From positions 1-18,869 of the forward strand of contig JAEWOA010000121.1 of the NCBI GenBank assembly GCA_023461115.1: a stretch of DNA of 18,869 nucleotides. The letters are read 5' to 3'. Positions 7,000 to 15,167 of this stretch are shown piece by piece (position 1 is the stretch's first letter; every line of letters begins with the position of its first letter). The position numbers were made by a program, and so were the translations under genes. This stretch comes from Actinomycetes bacterium (GTDB lineage: Bacteria; Actinomycetota; Actinomycetes; Actinomycetales; Cellulomonadaceae). Below the pieces are notes generated by a model. The model did not search any database and was not told the origin of the DNA. It saw only the letters and a list, made by a program, of their open reading frames with translations.

Positions 7000-8101
7000 C
7001 AACAACCACCTCACGCTCGCAGTTGCTGGCTCGGGCAAGACCCGGGGCATCGTTGAGGCGTGCGCAGCCGCGGACCCAGCCGAGCGCATCCTGGTGCTGA
7101 CGTACACCTCAGCGAACCAGCAGGAACTAAGCGACCGCCTTGCGGCCGAGGCAGGTAGCCACCACAACATCGAGGTCAGTGGGTGGTTCTCGTTCCTGAT
7201 CGGCCACTACATCCGGCCGTACCTGCCGTTCGCCTACGAAGGCAAACGGGTCCGTGGCTTCGACTTCAAGAGCGAACCGCAGCACGGCGTTGCCAACGAG
7301 AAGTGGCGGCGGTACTTCAATCAGCAGAGCGAGGTGCGCAAGGTTCATCTGGCCCAGATCGCCCACCGTGTCAACGAGGCCGCGGGAGGTGCGCCGATCC
7401 GCCGGCTTGAGCGGATCTACGACCGGATCTTCATCGATGAGGTCCAGGACCTGTGCGGCTGGGACCTGGAAGTCCTGCGCCTGCTGATGGCCTCGAAGAT
7501 CCCACTGGAGATGGTGGGGGACGTTCGTCAGGCGATCCTTGTTACCAATAATCGTGAGAGTAAGAACAAGAAGTACAAATACATGAAGATCTGGGACTGG
7601 TTCAAGTCAGAGGAGCGTGCGAGGAGGCTGACCGTAGGGCAAGAGTGCAAGACCTACCGATGCCGACCCGAGATCGCTGAACTTGCGGATTCACTCTTTG
7701 CCACGGATCGAGGGTTCGACCTGACGGTCTCGGAGAACGACACCACGACTGATCACGACGGCATCTTCCTCGTGAAGTCGAATGATGTTGAGGCTTACAT
7801 GCGCATCTACAGCCCAATGCTCCTACGGCGCACAGCGGCCTCTGGCCGGGAGCTCAACTACCTGGAGCCGATGAACATCGGCGTCTCCAAGGGTCTCGGG
7901 CGAAAGCATGTCCTCATCTACCCGACAACAGAGGTTAAGAAGTTGCTACGGAGGGGTAGCGCCCTCGAAGAGCAAGCGGCCGCCTACTTGTACGTCGCCG
8001 TGACCAGGGCAGAGCAGAGCGTTGCGTTCATCCTTGATGACCCCGGTGGATGTCCGCACCCGCACTGGTTGGCCCCAGAGGACGCAACGCGCCAGAGCTG
8101 A
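6992..8101 (+). CDS. Short UvrD/Rep-like superfamily 1 helicase (GajB-like)
   Basis: The 369-aa protein shows motif I AVAGSGKT (10-17), motif Ia-like LVLTYTSANQQEL (34-46), motif II FIDEVQD (147-153), motif III-like GDVRQ (176-180), motif V-like GVSKGLGRKHVLIYPT (297-312) and motif VI YVAVTRAEQ (334-342). The GTG start lies inside the 3' end of the OLD gene (8-base overlap); no better start exists, because Walker A begins at residue 10. It is shorter than GajB (~494 aa) and much shorter than UvrD (~720 aa), so accessory 1B/2B subdomains must be reduced, and true unwinding activity is uncertain. A DNA-stimulated ATPase or nucleotide-sensing role with the OLD nuclease is likely by analogy with Gabija. 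It is the last gene of the operon and contains AT-richer patches (around 7545-7590) than its neighbours. Confidence 0.88.
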   Translation: MASNNHLTLAVAGSGKTRGIVEACAAADPAERILVLTYTSANQQELSDRLAAEAGSHHNIEVSGWFSFLIGHYIRPYLPFAYEGKRVRGFDFKSEPQHGVANEKWRRYFNQQSEVRKVHLAQIAHRVNEAAGGAPIRRLERIYDRIFIDEVQDLCGWDLEVLRLLMASKIPLEMVGDVRQAILVTNNRESKNKKYKYMKIWDWFKSEERARRLTVGQECKTYRCRPEIAELADSLFATDRGFDLTVSENDTTTDHDGIFLVKSNDVEAYMRIYSPMLLRRTAASGRELNYLEPMNIGVSKGLGRKHVLIYPTTEVKKLLRRGSALEEQAAAYLYVAVTRAEQSVAFILDDPGGCPHPHWLAPEDATRQS

Positions 8102-8136
8102 CATCGGCCGTCCGTACCGTTGACATCTCTCCCTAT

Positions 8137-8154
8137 CTCTCACGCCCATGAGAG
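8137..8154. terminator. Weak hairpin between convergent genes
   Basis: CTCTCA and TGAGAG form a 6-bp stem around a 6-base loop in the 82-base gap between the helicase stop and the end of the convergent GHKL gene. There is no T-run on either side. It is the only hairpin I noticed in a place where both operons need to end. Confidence 0.25.
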
Positions 8155-8183
8155 TCCTCCATGGCCACCCCTGGTGCGACCGC

Positions 8184-10232
8184 CTACGTCGACGGCAGCC
8201 CAAGTTTGTCGAAGAAGGCGCGGTTGCGTTCGGTGGCGGAGTTCACTAGCCGGTCGAAGGACATGACCTCGATGTAGGCCTTGTGAGGCTCGTTGAAGCC
8301 GAAGAAGCCCATACCATCGTGTGTCGGGCGAAGTCCCGCATACTCACACCGGCTCACCATCGTGGGCGTGAGATCGGCCAGCACGTAGCAGAACGCGGGC
8401 TGGTCCTTCGAGGCCGGAATCGGTCGTCCTGATGCCGTCGTCACTCCACCGCTGCGCACGCGTTTCACGTAGTCGAGCGTCTGCTGGATGGGGTCCTTGT
8501 CCTCAGAGGCGTCGTTCCGCATGGGTCGCTTGATCTCGACGACGACGATCGAGGGAAGGGGCAGCGTCTCGCCTCCGGCAGCCAACACCGGCGATCCGGG
8601 GGAGCCGACAAGCCGTGTTGCAAGGATGTCGGGCTCCTTCGTGGAGTCGGACCCGGTGATTGGCATGCTCCTGAGCGTCTTGTCGGAGGCGAGGTAGTCG
8701 TGGAACGCCAGCCGCTCGTCGATGATCCATAGGTTCGAGGCGTCGATGCCGATCTCGTTGGAGTCCGTGCGCATCGGCATCAGCAGTGAGTGGATGGCGT
8801 CCTCGCGGGAGTACTTGCCGAACTCGTTCGATCGGATCAGCTTCGCGAGGGCGTCGAGGATCGCCCGTCGCCGCGAGACGTAGGCCGCCAGATCGGACTG
8901 GTTGATGTCCGTGACGGTCTGGAGGTACTCGCTCAGCCGCTCCTGGTAGACCTCGGGCGCCGTGGTTTCAGCCTCGGCGAAGACCGCGTGGCCTTGCTCG
9001 ATGACGTCAGCCTCTAGTTTCTGGAGGTGTCGGTGCAGGACGAGCTCAAGGTCCTGGTCCTTGATCGACGGGTCGACGGTTACGCCGAGAGGTACCAGGC
9101 GCGCGAGCACTGGTCGGTACCTGGGAGCCCGGTTGCTCACGAACTCGCTGACTCGGGCCTTGCCCTCCTCCCGTGCCGCGGTGAGCGAGTCGGCCAGGAG
9201 TTCCTCGATCGCGTGGAGCACCCCCGTCCGGATGTCCTCAATCGAGATGTCGTCGTCGAGGGTGGCTCCGGGGATTCGCTCGCTGATGTCGAAGGCCGTG
9301 CGGTCAGCCCGCACATGCGAGTCGAGGTAGTCGGAGGAGAGGTAGCAGGCGTACGCGAACTCGGCTGAGGTCTTGTCCTTGAGACGCCCGTACAGGCCGG
9401 GGATCTTGCCGGTGAGGTTCTCTTCCATGACCAGCCGGTTCGCAGCACACCAGTACAGCCGCGGCGTGGGGTTGCGGGTCAACGACTTGAGGCAGAGGTT
9501 CGCCATCTCGAACTTCTGGCCTTTGACCTCGACCGTCGTCAAGGGCAACTCGGAGAAGACGAACTCGTCCATCAGGCTGTTGAGCGAGACGACCTCGTCG
9601 TCGACGATGGTGACATCCGGAGCACCGCCGGGGCGGAGGAAGTACCAGATGCAGTGCTCGAAGACCTCGCGAGCGATCGCATCGGCCGTCTTCGGAGCGT
9701 TCTTCTGGAAGGCCTCCTTGAATCCGTCCAGGTGGACAGCGGTACCCGCGTCGCTGAGGTCATCGGGAGCCTCGGCGTGCTCAACCTCGCCGGCGATGGA
9801 GAACCTGAACTGCCGCGTGCATAGCTCGCCGCCGTCGGCCAGGTACGCGCTGCGGACGGAGACCCTGTCAAACGCCTTGAGCCAGAGCAACCGGCCAACA
9901 CCGCGGCATCCGAGGCTGGCCTTGTAGTCTGTGTCCAGCGTCTCGAACGAGTCCATGTTGTCGGGTGTGAAGCCAATGCCGTTGTCTTCGACGACGAAAC
10001 CCGTGATGGGCTTCAGGGCGATACGGCCCGGGCCGGCGGGTTCGAAGTCGAACTCATCCTGTCCGCTCCGCTGGATGGTGACTCGCACGCGCCCCTGGCT
10101 CATCTCAGCGCCGAAGCGCACGTCAACCGCCTGGAGGCCGTTGATGACAGCCTCCAGCAGTGGGAGGAGCGAGTGGCTCTTGGGGAGGTTCGTGTTGCGT
10201 ACCCGTCCGGCGAGCGACGTAGTGAGCGCCAC
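8184..10232 (-). CDS. GHKL (Hsp90/gyrase-like) ATPase fused to a PD-(D/E)XK-type nuclease
   Basis: The 682-aa protein begins with a GHKL ATP-binding fold: N-box LLEAVINGLQA (25-35, Glu27/Asn31), G1 box VEDNGIGF (81-88) and a Gly-rich lid GCRGVGRLLWLKAF (108-121). The large middle is helical. The segment LWIIDERLAFHDYLASDK precedes a nuclease-like core: Pro534-Asp535, then Glu566-Ile-Lys568 in SIVVVEIKRP, then a Gln-containing helix (QQTLDYV). This spacing fits PD-(D/E)XK. The combination suggests an ATP-gated clamp that cuts DNA (or RNA) on a trigger, plausible for phage defence; no substrate is known to me. The start is GTG 10232 with AGAGGGGG upstream. It converges with the methyltransferase operon and lies 71 bases downstream of the HTH gene, which may share its promoter. 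Confidence 0.82.
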   Translation of the reverse strand: MALTTSLAGRVRNTNLPKSHSLLPLLEAVINGLQAVDVRFGAEMSQGRVRVTIQRSGQDEFDFEPAGPGRIALKPITGFVVEDNGIGFTPDNMDSFETLDTDYKASLGCRGVGRLLWLKAFDRVSVRSAYLADGGELCTRQFRFSIAGEVEHAEAPDDLSDAGTAVHLDGFKEAFQKNAPKTADAIAREVFEHCIWYFLRPGGAPDVTIVDDEVVSLNSLMDEFVFSELPLTTVEVKGQKFEMANLCLKSLTRNPTPRLYWCAANRLVMEENLTGKIPGLYGRLKDKTSAEFAYACYLSSDYLDSHVRADRTAFDISERIPGATLDDDISIEDIRTGVLHAIEELLADSLTAAREEGKARVSEFVSNRAPRYRPVLARLVPLGVTVDPSIKDQDLELVLHRHLQKLEADVIEQGHAVFAEAETTAPEVYQERLSEYLQTVTDINQSDLAAYVSRRRAILDALAKLIRSNEFGKYSREDAIHSLLMPMRTDSNEIGIDASNLWIIDERLAFHDYLASDKTLRSMPITGSDSTKEPDILATRLVGSPGSPVLAAGGETLPLPSIVVVEIKRPMRNDASEDKDPIQQTLDYVKRVRSGGVTTASGRPIPASKDQPAFCYVLADLTPTMVSRCEYAGLRPTHDGMGFFGFNEPHKAYIEVMSFDRLVNSATERNRAFFDKLGLPST

Positions 10233-10303
10233 CGTGGCCCCCTCTCGATCCGCAGGTGATCAGGACTCTATCGGCGTGCTCCGACAAGAACTGTGCATCC
10301 CGT

Positions 10304-10606
10304 CTACCTGACCGCTGCCGGCGCGCGCCGTCCACGCCGCCTCTCCACCCCGGCACGCTTCAGGTGGTCGCTGACCGTGAAGCGGTGGATCTTGAACCGC
10401 TCGGCCAGGGAGTATGTGCTCTCGCCCTGCTGGTACGCCTCGACCAGCGCCCGAACCTGGTCCTCGCTGAGCCGCCTGGCCCGCTTCGGAACCTTTCGAG
10501 GGGTTGTAGTTGCATCAGGTGTCTTGACCTCTGTTGCCGCCCGAACCCCCGAGATCACGCTCATCTGGCGCTGGTCAGGGTTTGAGTACCTTTGCAGCAG
10601 GTCCAC
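10304..10606 (-). CDS. Small HTH protein or C-terminal resolvase fragment
   Basis: The 100-aa frame ends in a helix-turn-helix (residues ~45-90: LSEDQVRALVEAYQQGEST, then LAERFKIHRFTVSDHLKRAG). This is the Hin/resolvase-type DNA-binding domain found at the C-terminus of serine recombinases and in free-standing small proteins. The recombinase catalytic domain is absent. The GTG start (10606) lies inside the right direct repeat and lacks a ribosome-binding site. The next start, ATG 10564, also lacks one. It may therefore be a 3' fragment created at the island border, or a short regulator starting at 10564. It precedes the GHKL gene by 71 bases on the same strand, so autoregulation of that gene is possible. 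Confidence 0.6.
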   Translation of the reverse strand: MDLLQRYSNPDQRQMSVISGVRAATEVKTPDATTTPRKVPKRARRLSEDQVRALVEAYQQGESTYSLAERFKIHRFTVSDHLKRAGVERRRGRRAPAAVR

Positions 10607-10613
10607 CCTGTGA
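10598..10613 (+). repeat. Right direct repeat (attR candidate)
   Basis: CAGGTCCACCCTGTGA matches the tRNA 3' end copy at 689-704 with one mismatch (the 4th base). GC content and gene style change to host type right after it. Immediately downstream is a strong hairpin that fits as the original terminator of the tRNA-Ala gene. Confidence 0.65.
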
Positions 10614-10650
10614 GAGTCGGGACATCGTCGATGTCCCGACTCTTCGTTTT
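10613..10650 (+). terminator. Intrinsic terminator, probably the original tRNA-Ala terminator
   Basis: AGAGTCGGGACATCG and CGATGTCCCGACTCT form a 15-bp stem around a single central base (10628; in practice a 5-base loop), followed by TCGTTTT (10644-10650). No gene on the plus strand ends just upstream. The logical client is the tRNA gene now ~9.9 kb away, separated from it by the island. It shares its inner core with the palindrome at 703-741. Confidence 0.75.
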
Positions 10651-10719
10651 CCAGCTCATCACGTCGCGGAGCCCCGCGCGCGGCGGCGTCGGTAGTGGGC
10701 GGGCTGGCAGGATGGGCGG

Positions 10720-11730
10720 GTGCCCGAGGACGCGTCAGCCCACGCGCCCGCTCCCGCGCGTGGGCGCGCCCGGAGGCTCGGGTCCTGGGTGGATCCGTTG
10801 GTGCTCGCGATCCTCGGCGCCCTGGTGCTCGGGCTCGTCGTGCCGGTCCGGGGCGTGGCCGCGGACGTGTTCGACGACGTGCGGACCGCGGCGATCGTGC
10901 TGCTGTTCTTCCTGTACGGCGCGCGGATGCCCACGCGGGACGTGCTCGGGGGGCTGCGGAACTTCCGGCTGCAGGGGTCCATGCTCGCCGCGACGTTCGT
11001 CGTCTTCCCGATCCTCGGCCTGCTGGTGCAGCTGCTGCCCGCGAGCGTGCTGTCCGACGACCTCTCGGCCGGCGTGCTGTACCTGACGGTGCTTCCGTCC
11101 ACCGTGCAGTCGTCGGTGGTGTTCACGTCGATCGCGCGTGGGAACGTGGCGGGCGCGATCATGGCCGCCACGGTGTCCAACACTGTCGGGATCCTCGCGA
11201 CGCCGCTGCTGGTCGCGGCGCTGCTCGGTGGGGCGCTGGGCGGGATCGGCGCGGACTCGGTGGGCGAGATCCTGCTGGAGCTGCTGCTGCCGTTCGTCGT
11301 CGGGCAGGTGGTGCAGCGCTGGATCGGGAGGTGGCTGCGCGCGCACGGCGGGCTCACTCGCGTCACGGACCGGGCGACGATCCTGCTGGTCGCGTACACG
11401 TCGGTGAGCGAGGCGCAGACCTCCGGGGCGTGGGCGAATGTCAGCGTGTGGGCGCTCGGCGTGCTCGTCGTCGTGTGCGCCGCCGTGCTCGCGATCATGC
11501 TCGCGCTGACCTGGTGGGGCGGCGCGCGGCTGCGGCTGAACCGGCCGGACCGGATCGCGCTGCTCATGTGCGGCTCCAAGAAGAGCCTCGCCACCGGGCT
11601 GCCCATGGCGGCGGTGCTGTTCGCCCCCGCGGTCGCCGCCACCATCGCGCTGCCGGTGATCGCGTTCCACCAGCTCCAGCTCGCGACGTGCGCGGTCGTG
11701 GCGCGCCGGCTCGCCGCCGACGTCAGGTAG
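10720..11730 (+). CDS. Bile acid:sodium symporter (SBF)-family membrane transporter
   Basis: The 336-aa product has a short charged N-terminus and about ten hydrophobic segments, starting at WVDPLVLAILGALVLGLVVP. The blocks LFFLYGARMPTRD, LPSTVQSSVVFTSIARGN (a polar motif in a broken helix), and SKKSLATGLPMAAVLF are typical of the SBF-like/YfeH group (DUF4137-type) of the bile acid:sodium symporter superfamily. Members use sodium or proton gradients to move organic anions; the real substrate is unknown. The start is GTG 10720, with the purine-rich AGGATGGGCGG just upstream. It is the first host gene after the island, and codon use is strongly GC3-biased again. The transcript probably stands alone, since the next gene starts over 100 bases away. 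Confidence 0.88.
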   Translation: MPEDASAHAPAPARGRARRLGSWVDPLVLAILGALVLGLVVPVRGVAADVFDDVRTAAIVLLFFLYGARMPTRDVLGGLRNFRLQGSMLAATFVVFPILGLLVQLLPASVLSDDLSAGVLYLTVLPSTVQSSVVFTSIARGNVAGAIMAATVSNTVGILATPLLVAALLGGALGGIGADSVGEILLELLLPFVVGQVVQRWIGRWLRAHGGLTRVTDRATILLVAYTSVSEAQTSGAWANVSVWALGVLVVVCAAVLAIMLALTWWGGARLRLNRPDRIALLMCGSKKSLATGLPMAAVLFAPAVAATIALPVIAFHQLQLATCAVVARRLAADVR

Positions 11731-11860
11731 CGTTCCCCGGGGCTGAGACAGTCGGGCCTTTCGCCCAGTTTTCGGCAACGCTTGGCTTCGAGCATCGACC
11801 ATGAACCGCACCGTGGCGGGCCGCATCGCAGCGGCCGCCGTCCGCACCTCAGGGAGCATC

Positions 11861-13348
11861 GTGACCCTCGCCCTCGTCCCCCGACCGCTGCGCTGCGAGA
11901 CGTCGGACAGTGAGCCGTTCACGTTGGGGGAGTCGACGACGCTCGTCGTCGAGCCGCGCCCCGAGCTGATCGCGGTCGGGGTGCTCGCCGCCGACCTGCT
12001 GGGCCGCGTCACGGGCCGCGCGATCGAGGTGCGGTACGCCGACGACGCCGCACGCACGCGCGACGTGATCCGGCTACGCCTGGTCGCGCCCGGCACCGAG
12101 GCGGACGCCGCGTTCGTCGCGGGCGACGAGGCCTACCGGCTCGAGGTCCGGCGCGACCGCGTGGAGGTGCTCGCGCGTAGCGCCGCCGGGCTCACGCACG
12201 CCGTCATCACGCTGCGCCAGCTGCTGCGGCAGGCCGGCGACGGGCGCTGGTCGGTGCCTGTGGCGAGCGTCGAGGACGTGCCGCGGTTCGCGTGGCGCGG
12301 GCTGTCGCTGGACGTCGCGCGGCACTTCCTGGGCGTCGACGCCGTGAAGGTCGTCATCGGCCTCATGGCGCACTACAAGCTGAACGTCCTGCACCTGCAC
12401 CTCACGGACGACCAGGGCTGGCGCATCCACACGCCGTCGCGGCCCGCGCTGACGCGCCTCTCGTCGGACACCGCGGTCGGCGGGGACCCGGGCGGCTTCT
12501 ACAGCCCGTCGGACTACGCGGACCTCACCGCGTACGCGGCCGCGCGCGGCATCGTCGTCGTGCCGGAGATCGACGTCCCGGGCCACGTCAACGCGGCCAC
12601 CCACGCCTACGGCGAGCTCACGCCGTCCGGCGAGCCCACCGACGTCTACCAGGGCATCGAGGTCGGCTTCAGCCGCCTGCACGCCGCCGCGCCCGCGACC
12701 ACCCCGTTCCTCGAGGCGGTGTTCGGGGACATCGCGGCCATGACGCCCGGCGAGTACGTGCACATCGGCGGCGACGAGGTGCTGACGATGGAGCACGACG
12801 AGTACGCGGGGCTGGTCGACACCGCCGCGCGCGTGGTGCGGGCCGCCGGCAAGAAGGTGGTCGGGTGGCAGGAGATCGCGCACACGCCACTCGAGCCGGG
12901 CACCGTCGTGCAGTACTGGGACCCGCGCGCAGACCCGGCGCCGTTCGTCGCCGCGGCGCACGCGGGCGCGCGATTCCTGATGTCGCCCGCCAGCAAGGTC
13001 TACCTCGACATGAAGTACGACGCGAGCACCGAGCTCGGGCTCGAGTGGGCCGGCTACGTCGAGGTGCGGGACTCCTACGACTGGGAGCCCACGACCCTGA
13101 TCGACGGACTGCCCGCCGAGGCGGTCGTCGGGGTCGAGGCCGCGATCTTCACCGAGACCGTCCGGGACCTGGACGGCCTGCTGAGCCTCCTCCTGCCGCG
13201 GCTCGCGGCCGTCGCGGAGGTCGCGTGGACCGCGCCCGAACAGCGCGACTGGGACGACTTCCGCGCACGCGTGGCGCAGCACGCCAGGTTCTGGGACCGG
13301 CTCGGCCTGCCGTGGACCGCGAGCCCGCAGGTGGACTGGGAGCGCTGA
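11861..13348 (+). CDS. Beta-N-acetylhexosaminidase, glycoside hydrolase family 20
   Basis: The 495-aa protein has an N-terminal GH20b domain (residues ~1-125) and a TIM-barrel catalytic domain. Key blocks are WRGLSLDVARHFLG, LNVLHLHLTDDQGWRI, VVPEIDVPGHVNAA and HIGGDE (301-306), whose Asp305-Glu306 are the substrate-assisted catalytic pair. VVGWQEI and VQYWDPRADP follow. It removes terminal GlcNAc or GalNAc residues from oligosaccharides such as chitin or cell-wall fragments. There is no signal peptide, so it is probably cytoplasmic and acts on imported sugars. I chose GTG 11861 because AGGGAG lies a few bases upstream. An in-frame ATG at 11801 would add 20 residues but has a poorer site. It converges with the mannosyltransferase gene, 7 bases apart. 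Confidence 0.93.
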   Translation: MTLALVPRPLRCETSDSEPFTLGESTTLVVEPRPELIAVGVLAADLLGRVTGRAIEVRYADDAARTRDVIRLRLVAPGTEADAAFVAGDEAYRLEVRRDRVEVLARSAAGLTHAVITLRQLLRQAGDGRWSVPVASVEDVPRFAWRGLSLDVARHFLGVDAVKVVIGLMAHYKLNVLHLHLTDDQGWRIHTPSRPALTRLSSDTAVGGDPGGFYSPSDYADLTAYAAARGIVVVPEIDVPGHVNAATHAYGELTPSGEPTDVYQGIEVGFSRLHAAAPATTPFLEAVFGDIAAMTPGEYVHIGGDEVLTMEHDEYAGLVDTAARVVRAAGKKVVGWQEIAHTPLEPGTVVQYWDPRADPAPFVAAAHAGARFLMSPASKVYLDMKYDASTELGLEWAGYVEVRDSYDWEPTTLIDGLPAEAVVGVEAAIFTETVRDLDGLLSLLLPRLAAVAEVAWTAPEQRDWDDFRARVAQHARFWDRLGLPWTASPQVDWER

Positions 13349-13355
13349 CGCGCCG

Positions 13356-15167
13356 CTAGATCCAGCGGTTCAGCCACATGCGCGCGTGCCACGCGTCGTA
13401 CGGGATGGGCATCGCCGACCAGATCGGGTAGAACCACAGCCCGATCCCGACGACGAGCGCGACGAACACCCCGACCCCGATCACGGCGGGCCTCCGGGCG
13501 CGCCACGGGAGCGTCGGCGGGCCCACGATCAGCACCAACACGTAGGTGAGCGTCAGCGCGATCCACGGCACGAACGCCACCGAGTAGAACGCGAAGATCG
13601 TGCGGTCCTGGTAGAAGAACCACGGCACCCAGCCCGCGAGGATGCCCGAGAGCACGGCGCCCGCGCGCCAGTCCCGGTACCGGACGAGCCAATACACCGC
13701 GACCAGGATCGCGGCCGCAGCCGCCCACCACAGCACGGGGTTGCCGAGCGCGAGCACCGCGGACGAGCAACGGTCCGCGCCGCACAGCTGGCGCGACGCG
13801 TCGGGTGTGAGGTCCTTGAGCGTGTCGTCCCAGTAGAACGACGTCGGCCGCCACTGCAGCACCCAGCCGAACGGGTTGGCCTGGTAGGTGTGCGGGGTGT
13901 CCAAGTGCGTGTGGAACTGCCACATGCTGCGGTGGTACTCGGCGAGCGAGCGCAACGCCGGCGGCAGGAACGTCAGCCCCTGGCCGGGATTCTGCTCCGC
14001 CCAGTTGCGGCCCCACGCGTCCGAGTGCGTGAACCACGACCACCACGACGCCACGTACACGACGAAGGACGTCCCGACGAGGACGACGAACGCGACCAGG
14101 CCATCCTTGACGACCCCGGCGCCCACCCAGTTCCGCACCCCGACCAGCCGGCGCGCCGCCATGTCCCACAGCACGCTGAGCACGCCGAACACCGCGATGA
14201 AGTACATGGCCGACCACTTGGTGCCCAGCGCCAGGCCCAGCAGCACACCGGCTGCCAGCCGCCACCATCGCATGCCGAGCGACGGCCCCCACCCCAGCTC
14301 GGCGCCCCCGGCCAGCAGCGCCGCAGTGCGGTCCGCCAGGCGTTGCCGCGCCTGGTCGCGGTCCAGCAGCAGCGCGCCGAACGCCGCCAGCAGGAAGAAC
14401 ATGAGGACCGGGTCCAGCAGGCTCGTGCGGGACAAGGTGATCGCCACGCCGTCGACCGCGAGGAACACCGCCGCGACCAGCCCCCACCACGTGGACGCGA
14501 AGATCCGGCGGCCGATCCGGCACACCATGAGCACCGCGAGAGTGCCCAGCACCGCGACCGTCAGACGCCAGGCCGTCGAGCTCTCCATGCCGCCGCCCAG
14601 CCGCATCCCCAGCCCGATCAGCCACTTGCCGACCTGTGGGTGCACCACGTACGCAGGGTTCGTGCCCAGCTGCGAGTCCTCGCCCGCCTCGAACGACGGG
14701 TTCGGGTCCTGCCCCCAGTCCGCCTCGTAGCCCCGCTGCCAGAGCGACCACGCGTCCTTGACGTAGTACGTCTCGTCGAACACCAGCGAGTGCGGGCGCC
14801 CCAGGTCCCAGAACCGCAGCACCCCCGCGAACGCCGTGACAGCGAGCGCCCACAGCCACGCCGTCACCCGGTCTCGTCGAGTCGCCTCCAGCAGGATCGC
14901 GGTGCGGCCCAGCAGCCGCTCGACGAGCTCGTCGCGGGTCCGCGGCCGCGCGTGCATCCGCTGGTCGAGCCCGGCCGCGTACACGTGGCCGTCGGGCGCG
15001 GGCGGCAGCGCCTGCGGGATCGGCGCGAAGGGGCCCGTGGCGGTGTCGGACGCGCTGGCGACGAGGGCTTCGTCGGCCGCGCGGGACGGCGATGCGCTGG
15101 TCGGGTGGCTTCCCGGCGCTGCCGGGACCTCGGGGGCGTCGTCGGTCGGCTGCGGCACGCGGGCCAT
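13356..15167 (-). CDS. pmt: Dolichyl-phosphate-mannose-type protein O-mannosyltransferase
   Basis: The 603-aa membrane protein belongs to the GT39 PMT family. After a ~100-residue Pro/Ala-rich cytoplasmic N-terminus come the first membrane helix (WLWALAVTAFAGVLRF) and the catalytic Asp131-Glu132 in VFDETYYVKDAWSL. Loop motifs follow (NPAYVVHPQVGKWLIG and SRTSLLDPVLMFF), then multiple helices ending FYPIWSAMPIPYDAW. It transfers mannose from polyprenyl-phosphate mannose to Ser/Thr of exported proteins at the membrane. Rv1002c of M. tuberculosis (~500 aa) is the known counterpart, and its gene is likewise divergent from the rsmI homologue. The frame is open to 15626, but residues before Met 15167 are low-complexity Arg-rich shadow. 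The start is uncertain: a GTG at 15158 would fit a leaderless mRNA, and Met71 (14957) is also possible. Confidence 0.9.
   Translation of the reverse strand: MARVPQPTDDAPEVPAAPGSHPTSASPSRAADEALVASASDTATGPFAPIPQALPPAPDGHVYAAGLDQRMHARPRTRDELVERLLGRTAILLEATRRDRVTAWLWALAVTAFAGVLRFWDLGRPHSLVFDETYYVKDAWSLWQRGYEADWGQDPNPSFEAGEDSQLGTNPAYVVHPQVGKWLIGLGMRLGGGMESSTAWRLTVAVLGTLAVLMVCRIGRRIFASTWWGLVAAVFLAVDGVAITLSRTSLLDPVLMFFLLAAFGALLLDRDQARQRLADRTAALLAGGAELGWGPSLGMRWWRLAAGVLLGLALGTKWSAMYFIAVFGVLSVLWDMAARRLVGVRNWVGAGVVKDGLVAFVVLVGTSFVVYVASWWSWFTHSDAWGRNWAEQNPGQGLTFLPPALRSLAEYHRSMWQFHTHLDTPHTYQANPFGWVLQWRPTSFYWDDTLKDLTPDASRQLCGADRCSSAVLALGNPVLWWAAAAAILVAVYWLVRYRDWRAGAVLSGILAGWVPWFFYQDRTIFAFYSVAFVPWIALTLTYVLVLIVGPPTLPWRARRPAVIGVGVFVALVVGIGLWFYPIWSAMPIPYDAWHARMWLNRWI

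Noticed and set aside
2730..8101. Classical EcoRI-type restriction-modification system
   Set aside because: The methyltransferase fits, but no protein resembling the EcoRI endonuclease or a controller protein is present. The coupled nuclease is DUF262-HNH.
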